Positions 1-6,085 are shown, counted from the stretch's first letter. The stretch: DNA of 7,526 bases from Sulfuritalea sp. (GCA_022843505.1 JALHNN010000116.1:1-7526), one strand, 5' to 3'. Made by a program: numbers and translations. Notes: a model not told the origin generated them from the letters alone.

Positions 1-1
1 C

Positions 2-628
2 GTCAGCGAAAGCGTTGTCGAAGGCGATCCAAGCGGCACTTACCGCGACACGCGCAACCGAGTGCGCTGGCGTGACCCGGCGACTGGCGCGATCCTGCGG
101 GCGGAAATCAACAATGACCGGCCCCTGCTATTGTCTGGTTACCGCATTTATCCCATGCGCTTCCGCGGCTTTTCGCCACGCCTGGCCTGGGAAGGCGCCG
201 ATGGCCGGATCGAGCACGGCACCGTGCAACTGCCACCGCTCTCGGCACGGCAGGAAGAATTCCCGCGTGGCGTGGCCTGGCGCATGTCTGATGGCAGCGA
301 GCTCTGGGCGCAGATCCTCACATCCGTTCCGACGGCGGATCTGTATCGCCGCGTCAATCTCGGTACCGACCAGATCGAACATCAACTGGTAATACGCCAG
401 GATGATGTCCGCCATGAACTGCGCCCGGGTCAGTCGGTGATGCTGAACGGCGGCCGCCTGACCTATGTCTCGCTGGACTCCTGGCTGGCCTACAGGATCG
501 TGCGGGATCCGACCGAGCCCTTGCTGGCGGCAGCCGTGGTCATCGCCATCGCCAGCCTGGTGTGGTTTTATGCCCGTCGCGTGTTCCGGGGTTCGCCCGA
601 CGATGACGACCACGGCAGTCCAAGATGA
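2..628 (+). CDS. ResB/Ccs1-like cytochrome c biogenesis protein, C-terminal part (5' end outside window)
   Basis: The reading frame is open from the left edge, so this is the last 208 residues of a longer membrane protein. ResB (Ccs1/CcsB) is the partner of CcsA in System II cytochrome c maturation; it presents reduced apocytochrome and helps carry heme across the membrane. Visible family traits are the periplasmic beta-rich segment with GYRIYPMRF (residues 46-54 of the visible part), the segment GGRLTYVSLDSW (150-161) followed by the VRDP motif near 167-170 that precedes the last helix in ResB proteins, and a C-terminal transmembrane helix at about 172-191. A short charged tail (RRVFRGSPDDDDHG) follows. 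Similarity to canonical ResB is loose, so it may be a divergent subfamily. A CcsA-like gene at the other end of the same gene run supports the call. The stop overlaps the next start (ATGA), suggesting translational coupling. Confidence 0.72.
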   Translation, partial: VSESVVEGDPSGTYRDTRNRVRWRDPATGAILRAEINNDRPLLLSGYRIYPMRFRGFSPRLAWEGADGRIEHGTVQLPPLSARQEEFPRGVAWRMSDGSELWAQILTSVPTADLYRRVNLGTDQIEHQLVIRQDDVRHELRPGQSVMLNGGRLTYVSLDSWLAYRIVRDPTEPLLAAAVVIAIASLVWFYARRVFRGSPDDDDHGSPR

Positions 629-1512
629 ATCTTGCGGTCCTTTCGTCGGGATTAGCCATCGCAATCGCAGCGGGTCCGGCTGCCGCGACTCCGACCGGCA
701 CAGTGGTCGCCAAGCCCAAGGCATCGACACCCGCGCCTGCGCGTGCTCGCACGCTCTGGACAGAGCCTCTGACAGGAATGGTTTTCGTACTGGTGCCGAA
801 AGGGTGTTTCACCATGGGCACAAAAGTTCCCATACCGCCGTCGGGCTCACAGATATGGGACTTCATCGGGTTCAAGGGGGATATAGCGGCGGACGAAAAG
901 CCGCAACATCAGGTCTGCCTCGACAGCTACTGGATCGCTCGGAGCGAGGTCCGTCTGGCTGATTGGCGGCGTATTGCGGGCGCCGACATTCCCGGCGAAG
1001 CTGACGGCGAACTACCAAAGGGGAACGTCACCTGGGAACAGGCAACGCACTTCGCGACCTTGATGACCAAGCGCACGGCAGGCGTCGAGGCATTCCGCCT
1101 GCCCACCGAGGCAGAATGGGAGCGGGCATGTCGCGCCGGTCTGACAGATGAACCATCGGTACCAGATATCCTTGACCAAGCATGGTTCGTTACCCCCAGA
1201 CGTGCGCCGCTTCAGTCTTCCCCGACGGGTCGGCTTGTCGCAAACAGATGGGGCATTTTCGACATGCTGGGCAATGTTTGGGAATGGACCGCCGACAGCT
1301 ATAGCGCCGACGCGTATTCGCGACATGCGCTGTTCAACCCGCGCCATGACGGCACCGGCAATCGAGTAATGCGCGGTGGCAGCTATCGCAGCGAACTGGT
1401 TCAGGTGCGCTGTGGTACGCGCAGCGATTACCCCGCCGATGACTCGTTGCCACAGATAGGCTTTCGACTGGTCATGACGCGGTCGGAACCACCAGGAAAG
1501 GCCGTGAAATGA
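625..1512 (+). CDS. Exported FGE/SUMF1-fold protein, subtype A copy 1 (A1)
   Basis: The 295-residue protein starts with a Sec-type signal peptide (hydrophobic stretch about 3-21) and an Ala/Pro-rich linker to about 43, then one FGE-sulfatase (SUMF1/EgtB/PvdO) domain. Domain landmarks are VLVPKGCFTMG (55-65), HQVCLD (95-100), RLPTEAEWERACRAG (158-172), FDMLGNVWEWTAD (212-224), RVMRGGSY (247-254) and the closing IGFRLV (278-283). Four cysteines (61, 98, 169, 263) are also present in A2; 169 and 263 sit where human FGE has a structural disulfide (known pair C235-C346). The copper-binding Cys pair of true FGE, expected just after RGGSY, is absent, and Ser256 stands at the first position. Formylglycine formation is therefore unlikely; it may be a structural subunit, ligand binder or a different oxidase. 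It lies between ResB and B1 with ATGA overlaps on both sides. The fold is sure, the role is not. Confidence 0.88.
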   Translation: MNLAVLSSGLAIAIAAGPAAATPTGTVVAKPKASTPAPARARTLWTEPLTGMVFVLVPKGCFTMGTKVPIPPSGSQIWDFIGFKGDIAADEKPQHQVCLDSYWIARSEVRLADWRRIAGADIPGEADGELPKGNVTWEQATHFATLMTKRTAGVEAFRLPTEAEWERACRAGLTDEPSVPDILDQAWFVTPRRAPLQSSPTGRLVANRWGIFDMLGNVWEWTADSYSADAYSRHALFNPRHDGTGNRVMRGGSYRSELVQVRCGTRSDYPADDSLPQIGFRLVMTRSEPPGKAVK

Positions 1513-2477
1513 AATCGCTGCCCGGTTCCTGCGGCAACATGTTGCTGATCCTCGCGGCACTCGCTTTGCCTATCCCCGCATCCGGCATCGACCAGAGCAG
1601 CCTACCGCGAGAGGCCACCCTCAACGGGGTCGAGTTTGTGCTCATTCCGGGGGGCGAGTTCTGGTACACGGTCAGCAGCGGCAACCCGGATCACAATCCG
1701 GTGCCAGCGCCGCAGCACAGAACGGTTAGAGTGCATCTTGACGACTATTACATCGCCAGATACGAGGCACGCATTGCCGACCTTCAACGCTTCATGAACT
1801 CGGGAGCGGCCGCGCTACCGGTGTTTCGCACTGTCGACGGCGCGGAGGAAAAGCCGTTTGCCTGTTCGCTACACCGCAGTGCCGACGGGCACTGGCAGCG
1901 CAACCCAAATTTCCGCGACGACAACGCCCCGGCCGCGGGCCTCTCTTGGGCGCTTGCCGATGCCTTTGCGCGCTGGATGGGATTCCGCCTGCCTACCGAA
2001 GCGGAATGGCAGAAGGCCGCGCGCGGCCCGCTGGATCGGCGCCTGTGGCCTTGGGGCGACGCTTATCCTGACGACAGCTTCGGCCACTTCGCCTTCAGCG
2101 GCGAAGATGCCCGCTGCCAGCCGGCTCTGGTAACCAGCTACCCAAAGGGACGATCACCTTACGGCGTCTTCAACATGGCCGGAAACGTCGCCGAGTGGGT
2201 CGCCGACTGGTACAACTCGGACTTCGATGTCGCCTTGCAGGATGGCGCACGGAATCCCGCACTGGCGAGCACTGGAAGCCTCCATTCGGGGAGGGACCAG
2301 GCGCTAAAGCTGCTGATGGGCGGTCGCTGGGGCGGGGCGGCAGATGGCATGGCCATTCCGCGGCGCAAGGCGGCCCATCCCAGTCTATATTTCAATGTGC
2401 AGGATGGCGTACGCTTTGCAACGGACGTCGAATCGGTACGTCGCGCCCTATCCGAGGCGGGAGTACGCAAACCATGA
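1509..2477 (+). CDS. Exported FGE/SUMF1-fold protein, subtype B copy 1 (B1)
   Basis: The 322-residue protein has a signal peptide (hydrophobic about 10-22, likely cleavage near 25) followed by an FGE-like domain. Landmarks are LPREATLNGVEFVLIPGGEF (32-51), the LDDYYIARYEAR segment (77-88), WMGFRLPTEAEWQKAARG (156-173), LWPWGD (179-184), YGVFNMAGNVAEWVADWYN (218-236), GGRWGG (271-276) and DGVRFATD (299-306). It differs from A1: the RGGS signature is replaced by MGGRW, the cysteine after the AEW motif is Ala, and a C-terminal extension of about 20 residues follows the domain. Cys119 (in ACSL) and Cys203 are matched in B2 and may form a disulfide. The FGE copper-site cysteines are missing. It starts on the A1 stop (ATGA at 1509-1512) and its stop overlaps the TPR gene start. 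Possible roles are an accessory subunit of the cytochrome c synthetase or a partner of A1; there is no direct proof of catalysis. Confidence 0.88.
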   Translation: MKSLPGSCGNMLLILAALALPIPASGIDQSSLPREATLNGVEFVLIPGGEFWYTVSSGNPDHNPVPAPQHRTVRVHLDDYYIARYEARIADLQRFMNSGAAALPVFRTVDGAEEKPFACSLHRSADGHWQRNPNFRDDNAPAAGLSWALADAFARWMGFRLPTEAEWQKAARGPLDRRLWPWGDAYPDDSFGHFAFSGEDARCQPALVTSYPKGRSPYGVFNMAGNVAEWVADWYNSDFDVALQDGARNPALASTGSLHSGRDQALKLLMGGRWGGAADGMAIPRRKAAHPSLYFNVQDGVRFATDVESVRRALSEAGVRKP

Positions 2478-3304
2478 GTGTGCCGTTGATGCAATCTGCC
2501 GTGGCGGTTGCCGCCGCCCCCCCGGGAAAGCCTTCCCGCCGCGACTGGCGGCGTACGGCCATCGTCGCACTACCCGTTCTGCTGGCGTTGCTGGCCGTGG
2601 TGCTGATGCAGCTTCCCGGGCGCAGCGTAGACGCCGCGCGGCTCGCCCAAGGCGCAAACAAGGATAGCGGATTCACGGGTCTGAAACCGCAGGCAGGCGC
2701 GGCAGCCACGGGAGTCGAGCAACCGGCGTCAGCCCACACTCGGGTGCCGGATGCCAACGACCGGCTGCTCGACGCCGCAAGGGTGCTGCTTGGCTCCAAA
2801 AACCACGATCAGGCCATCGAGTTACTCAACCGTAATCGCGAAACCCTGCGCACCCGTCCTGAGGCATACCTGCTTCTGGGTCGTGCGCTGGAGGGCAAGC
2901 GCGACTATCTCATGGCGCGCGACTTCTACCTCGCCGCGCTGGACCGAGAGCCGATGCTGGCGGATGCCTACTGGGGCGTAGCGACCACCTCAGAGAACCT
3001 CGGTGACCTCGAGTTCGCTCTTGGCGCGATGCGGTCCTACCTGCACACGGAGCGCGACCTGGATCCGCAGCGCCTGCGTATCAATCAGGCACGCGCCGCG
3101 ATCTGGGAATGGGAAGCGAAACTCGGCCGCGGCGAGTGGGGGCCAACCAAAGGTATCCCGCCCGGATTTAGTGCGGCGGAACTGAAGCGCGACGGACGCG
3201 GTGCGGGAGTGAAAATGCCCCTGGAGGAAACACGGCGACCGGACGGCACCATGCAGTACGAAATCAAGCATGCAGACAAGATCAAGATCTATCCGCGCCC
3301 CTAG
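2474..3304 (+). CDS. Membrane-anchored TPR protein, possible apocytochrome chaperone
   Basis: The ATG at 2474 was chosen because it overlaps the B1 stop as ATGA; the frame is open further upstream only as a shadow of B1. The 276-residue product has a short basic N-terminus, one transmembrane helix at about 28-47, an Ala/Gly/Pro-rich linker to about 92, and about three TPR-like helix pairs (about 95-125, 130-160, 163-195) with typical signatures such as AYLLLGRALEGKRDY (131-145) and AYWGVATTSENLGDLEFAL (165-183). A basic, probably extended tail ends in KIKIYPRP. The layout, an inner-membrane anchor with periplasmic TPRs, matches System I helpers CcmI/CycH and NrfG, which bind the C-terminus of apocytochromes. 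Given the ResB and CcsA genes in the same unit, an apocytochrome- or partner-binding role is inferred. TPRs are generic, so other scaffolding roles are possible. Confidence 0.82.
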   Translation: MSVPLMQSAVAVAAAPPGKPSRRDWRRTAIVALPVLLALLAVVLMQLPGRSVDAARLAQGANKDSGFTGLKPQAGAAATGVEQPASAHTRVPDANDRLLDAARVLLGSKNHDQAIELLNRNRETLRTRPEAYLLLGRALEGKRDYLMARDFYLAALDREPMLADAYWGVATTSENLGDLEFALGAMRSYLHTERDLDPQRLRINQARAAIWEWEAKLGRGEWGPTKGIPPGFSAAELKRDGRGAGVKMPLEETRRPDGTMQYEIKHADKIKIYPRP

Positions 3305-4130
3305 CCGGTGCCTGCTGCGTCTGGGCCTCGCTGCCGTTTCGATGGCGGCCGGCGGCGCGGGACTTGCCGCCGAGCCTCCGACCTGGCGCGATGCGGCCAG
3401 TGGTATCGAGTTTGTCCGCATCGTAGGCGGCTGCTTCGAACAGGGCGCCGCATCACCTGGCCCGACCAATGACGGCATGCCAATACCGGTGCCGCGGAAC
3501 GACGAGGTACCAACGCGGAATACCTGCGTCGCCGGTTTCTGGCTGGGTAGAACCGAGGTAACTCGCGCCCAGTGGGCCCGCATTATGGGTGCGGGCGGCG
3601 ACGTGGCCGAACCGGATCGCCCTCACGCTGATGTCGGCTGGAGCGACGTGCAGAAGTTTCTCGATGCGCTGAATCGTATCGCAACCGGTTCGGGAAGGCT
3701 GTTCCGCCTGCCCTCAGAGGCCGAGTGGGAATACGCTTGCCATGCTGGAATCTACCGCTCACCTGTGCAGCTATATGGACAGGAGCGCTATGCGTGGATG
3801 CAGGAAATGGCTGACTTTGCGCGCTACCGCCATCCATTGATGAAAAATCCCCGGAGCTCTCCTGTAGCGCAAAAGAAGCCGAACGCCTGGGGCCTTTTCG
3901 ACATGCTGGGGAATGTCTGGGAATGGACCGCGGATCGCTACGATCCGCAGGCCTACCGTCACGGGCCACGCGAGATGCTCGCCGCGCGCGACGCCGGCGG
4001 CGACAGAGTGGTGCGCGGCGGCAGCTACATGAGCGACATCGCCCATATCCGCTGCGGCGCGCGCAATGCCTACCCGGCCGACCAGCCGCTGCCGGTGATC
4101 GGCCTGCGTGTGCTGATGGAGACCAATTGA
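3270..4130 (+). CDS. Exported FGE/SUMF1-fold protein, subtype A copy 2 (A2)
   Basis: The 286-residue paralogue of A1 has an arginine-rich n-region, hydrophobic stretch about 15-34 and likely cleavage after LAA (34). Domain landmarks are GGCFEQG (53-59), RNTCVAGFWLGRTEVTRAQW (83-102), RLPSEAEWEYACHAG (146-160), GLFDMLGNVWEWTADRY (208-224), RVVRGGSY (246-253) and IRCGARN (260-266). Cysteines 55, 86, 157 and 262 match the four of A1, giving two likely disulfides; a fifth (Cys14) is in the signal peptide. As in A1, Ser255 stands where FGE has its first copper-binding Cys. Like A1, it lacks the PWG segment seen in classical FGE and in the B proteins. The start at 3270 gives a credible signal peptide but overlaps the TPR gene by 35 bp and has no clear Shine-Dalgarno site, so translation probably depends on coupling. 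Its enzymatic activity is unknown. Confidence 0.87.
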   Translation: MQTRSRSIRAPSRCLLRLGLAAVSMAAGGAGLAAEPPTWRDAASGIEFVRIVGGCFEQGAASPGPTNDGMPIPVPRNDEVPTRNTCVAGFWLGRTEVTRAQWARIMGAGGDVAEPDRPHADVGWSDVQKFLDALNRIATGSGRLFRLPSEAEWEYACHAGIYRSPVQLYGQERYAWMQEMADFARYRHPLMKNPRSSPVAQKKPNAWGLFDMLGNVWEWTADRYDPQAYRHGPREMLAARDAGGDRVVRGGSYMSDIAHIRCGARNAYPADQPLPVIGLRVLMETN

Positions 4131-4136
4131 AAGGAA
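4131..4136 (+). promoter_or_regulatory. Ribosome binding site for B2
   Basis: AAGGAA lies 7 bp before the ATG at 4144, in the 13-bp gap after the A2 stop. It supports 4144 over the in-frame ATG at 4159. This is the only junction inside the ResB-CcsA gene run with both a real gap and a clear Shine-Dalgarno sequence, so B2 may be initiated independently. Confidence 0.6.
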
Positions 4137-4143
4137 TGCCGTC

Positions 4144-5049
4144 ATGAAACCAACCCAAATGTCGAAGCTGAGACGCGCCCTGGCCTGCGTCATGGCGCTG
4201 GCCTTGCCAGCGGCAACGGCTCTTGGCGCCAGCGACCCCCTGCCGCGCGAAGTATCAATCCGCGGCGTCGAATTCGTTCTTGTGCCCGAAGGCTGGATGT
4301 TCAAGACCGGCGGTGTCCCGCGGGGCACGGAACTCTCCGGAGGAAACCTAAGGATCTGGCTCGATACCTTCTATATCGCCAAGCATGAGGCGCGCGCACG
4401 CGACCTTGAACCCTTCCTGAACGGCGGCGAGGCCGGCGCGCGCAGCCTGTATGGCGGCGACACCGAGAGCTGCTCGCTGCGTGTCGGCGATGACAGCCGC
4501 TATAGGCTTGTCGACCCGGTCGCTGACCTGCCTGCCACCCACTTGTCATGGACGCTGGCCGACCGCTGGGCGCGCTGGATGGGCTTTCGACTGCCCACCG
4601 AAGCCGAATGGGAAAAGGCCGCACGCGGCACCGACCAACGAATCTATCCCTGGGGCGACGATCCACCGGACGAAACCTACGCCAACTTCAACGTAACCAG
4701 CCAATGCCTGGTTTGGCCGGTGACGCGCCTGAGCAAGGGACAATCTCCCTATGGCGTGCTCAACATGGCCGGCAACGTCCGCGAGTATGTAGCGGACGGC
4801 TACAACCCCGAGTTCGACAAGTCCCTCGTCGAGGGCGCGCGAAATCCGGTCGCAACGCTTGCAGCGACACAATCCAGAATGCTCAAGGGCGGCCGCTGGG
4901 CGTCGACACCGGAGACCATCCGCATCAGCTCACGGGTTCTTGCCGCCCCCGACAATCCTTTCCAGTGCAACGGCACGCGCTTCGCCATCGATGCGGCGGC
5001 CGTGCGGGAACATCTCGCTCGCGGCACCGCCGCGGTCCTGCGGCCGTGA
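4144..5049 (+). CDS. Exported FGE/SUMF1-fold protein, subtype B copy 2 (B2)
   Basis: The 301-residue paralogue of B1 has a signal peptide (basic n-region, hydrophobic about 12-28, likely cleavage near LGA-SD). Shared B-type landmarks are LPREVSIRGVEFVLVPEG (33-50), LDTFYIAKHEARARDLE (73-89), LSWTLADRWARWMGFRLP (134-151), IYPWGDDPPDE (167-177), SPYGVLNMAGNVREYVADGY (201-220), GGRWAS (249-254) and NGTRFAID (276-283), plus a tail rich in charged and Ala residues. Cys110 (in SCSL) and Cys188 correspond to Cys119 and Cys203 of B1; Cys275 is extra. The FGE copper cysteines are absent, and GNVWEW of classical members has become GNVREY, so one aromatic residue of the calcium-site loop is changed. It follows A2 by 13 bp and its TGA overlaps a GTG that could start the CcsA gene. 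The fold is clear; the function is not known. Confidence 0.87.
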   Translation: MKPTQMSKLRRALACVMALALPAATALGASDPLPREVSIRGVEFVLVPEGWMFKTGGVPRGTELSGGNLRIWLDTFYIAKHEARARDLEPFLNGGEAGARSLYGGDTESCSLRVGDDSRYRLVDPVADLPATHLSWTLADRWARWMGFRLPTEAEWEKAARGTDQRIYPWGDDPPDETYANFNVTSQCLVWPVTRLSKGQSPYGVLNMAGNVREYVADGYNPEFDKSLVEGARNPVATLAATQSRMLKGGRWASTPETIRISSRVLAAPDNPFQCNGTRFAIDAAAVREHLARGTAAVLRP

Positions 5050-5051
5050 GC

Positions 5052-5873
5052 ATGGACCTGGCCAAGCTTGACGCGATAGCGCTGTGGTCAGCCCAGATCG
5101 GCTATGTGCTGATCTGCGTGCTGACGATGATCGCCCTGGTGTTTCGCCGCCGCCCCGAAAAGACCATCCTGGCCCTGATGGGCGCCAGTGTCATGCTGCA
5201 CACCGTGGCCCTTGGCGCGCGCTGGGTGCGCCTCGACCGGGTGCCGGTGATCGGCGGCTACGAGATGCTTTCCGCCAACGTCTGGGGCCTGATGCTGGCG
5301 GTGACGCTGGCCTACTGGCGGCTGCCGCGGCTGCGTCCGGTGGCGGCACTGCTGATGCCGGTGGTCATCATGATCATGGCCTGGATGCTGCTCAAGCCCA
5401 ACGACGTTACCGGCGCACCCTCAACATATGACACGGCATGGCTGTTCGTCCATATCGGCTTCATCAAGCTCTTCCTCGGCTGCGCCTTCATCGCCCTGGG
5501 CATGGCCGGGGTCATCCTGCTGCGCAATGCCGGCATAGGCGTCGAGCGCTTCGGCGGGCTGCCCGGCGACAAGGTGCTCGACGACCGCGCCTACCGCTTC
5601 ATGGCCCTGGGCCTGATCTTCGATACCCTGGGCGTCGTCGCCGGCGCGATCTGGGCCAAAGACGCCTGGGGCCGCTACTGGTCCTGGGACACCCTGGAAA
5701 CCTGGTCGCTGGTGACCTGGCTATCGATCGGCCTGATGCTTCACGTCCGCGCCAGTTTCAAGACGCCGCCGCGAATCAATTCGCTGCTGATCGTGGGCGT
5801 TTTCCTGGTCGCCTTTTTCACCTTCTTTGGCATTCCCTTCGTCTCGACTGCGCTGCACAAGGGGCAGATCTAG
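5052..5873 (+). CDS. ccsA: CcsA-type cytochrome c assembly (heme-handling) membrane protein
   Basis: This 273-residue polytopic membrane protein has about eight hydrophobic segments. It belongs to the heme handling protein family (CcsA/CcmC/CcmF), which carries heme on a periplasmic WWD domain for thioether attachment to apocytochrome c. The WWD motif is WGRYWSWDTLETW (206-218). His134, His231 and His269 fit the P-His1, TM-His2 and P-His2 positions: from memory, the equivalent Helicobacter CcsBA residues are 761, 858 and 897, with almost the same spacing. The usual WDPKETW is WDTLETW here, and the C-terminal GLHSY-like motif is ALHKG, so it is a divergent member. With the ResB-like gene 4.4 kb upstream it makes a split System II synthetase. 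An alternative start is GTG 5046, which overlaps the B2 stop and adds two residues; the frame is open further upstream only as a B2 shadow. Confidence 0.9.
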   Translation: MDLAKLDAIALWSAQIGYVLICVLTMIALVFRRRPEKTILALMGASVMLHTVALGARWVRLDRVPVIGGYEMLSANVWGLMLAVTLAYWRLPRLRPVAALLMPVVIMIMAWMLLKPNDVTGAPSTYDTAWLFVHIGFIKLFLGCAFIALGMAGVILLRNAGIGVERFGGLPGDKVLDDRAYRFMALGLIFDTLGVVAGAIWAKDAWGRYWSWDTLETWSLVTWLSIGLMLHVRASFKTPPRINSLLIVGVFLVAFFTFFGIPFVSTALHKGQI

Positions 5874-6035
5874 CAAAAGTCGGCGCTGGCGGTACGGCGT
5901 TTGTCAGGGCCTGCCATTCCCCGAAACGCCAATTGACGCAAAGGCAGGGCAGGACCACGCTTGGTCCGGTCATGTCCTCCGGAAACTGCCATGCAAACCG
6001 TCAATTTCCTCGGTGAGCCTGAGCATCCTGCCTTT

Positions 6036-6049
6036 TGTTGCATGCAACA
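6036..6049. promoter_or_regulatory. Operator palindrome 1 for the MazEF-type operon
   Basis: TGTTGCATGCAACA is a perfect 14-bp palindrome. It overlaps the proposed -35 element, so a bound repressor would block RNA polymerase. It matches palindrome 2 at 11 of 14 positions. Type II antitoxins commonly repress their own operon from such paired sites; binding by this antitoxin is inferred. Confidence 0.6.
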
Positions 6050-6066
6050 CCCGCCCCACGTATAGT
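6038..6066 (+). promoter_or_regulatory. Probable sigma70-type promoter of the toxin-antitoxin (and moxR) operon
   Basis: TTGCAT (6038-6043) and TATAGT (6061-6066) are separated by 17 bp. The -10 differs from TATAAT at one base; the -35 is weak (three of six). An alternative -35 is TTGTTG at 6035-6040 with 20-bp spacing. The location upstream of the antitoxin start and the overlap with two palindromes support it. Confidence 0.55.
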
Positions 6067-6079
6067 GCTACATGTAACA
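6066..6079. promoter_or_regulatory. Operator palindrome 2 for the MazEF-type operon
   Basis: TGCTACATGTAACA is a palindrome with one mismatched pair and a perfect 8-bp core (TACATGTA). It touches the end of the -10 element and covers the expected transcription start. Its centre is 30 bp from that of palindrome 1, about three helical turns, which would place two bound dimers near the same face of the DNA. Confidence 0.55.
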
Positions 6080-6085
6080 GCGGAA

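Noticed and set aside
128..730. Minus-strand open frame of about 200 codons opposite the ResB end
   Set aside because: It has no recognisable domain and lies antisense to a frame with ResB features and a coupled downstream gene.
2195..2473. Upstream extension of the TPR gene to an earlier start
   Set aside because: It lies entirely inside B1 in another frame and gives an Arg/Gly-rich nonsense sequence; the ATG at 2474 gives a basic N-terminus and a membrane anchor.
2534..2550. SRRDW in the TPR protein as a twin-arginine export signal
   Set aside because: The motif is followed by two more arginines and not by hydrophobic residues, and a long uncleaved helix follows; a basic cytoplasmic end before a membrane anchor explains it.
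625..5049. FGE-like genes as sulfatase-maturation enzymes
   Set aside because: There is no sulfatase gene in the window, and the copper-binding cysteine pair needed for formylglycine formation is absent from all four proteins.
625..5049. FGE-like genes as EgtB/OvoA-type sulfoxide synthases
   Set aside because: They have no N-terminal DinB-like domain with its iron-binding histidines, and they carry signal peptides for export.
4548..5051. Upstream extension of the CcsA gene
   Set aside because: It lies inside B2 in another frame and encodes a low-complexity basic sequence; CcsA homology begins near 5052.
5952..5967. Hairpin GGACCA-CGCT-TGGTCC as an intrinsic terminator after ccsA
   Set aside because: The stem is only 6 bp and no run of T follows, so a Rho-independent terminator cannot be claimed.
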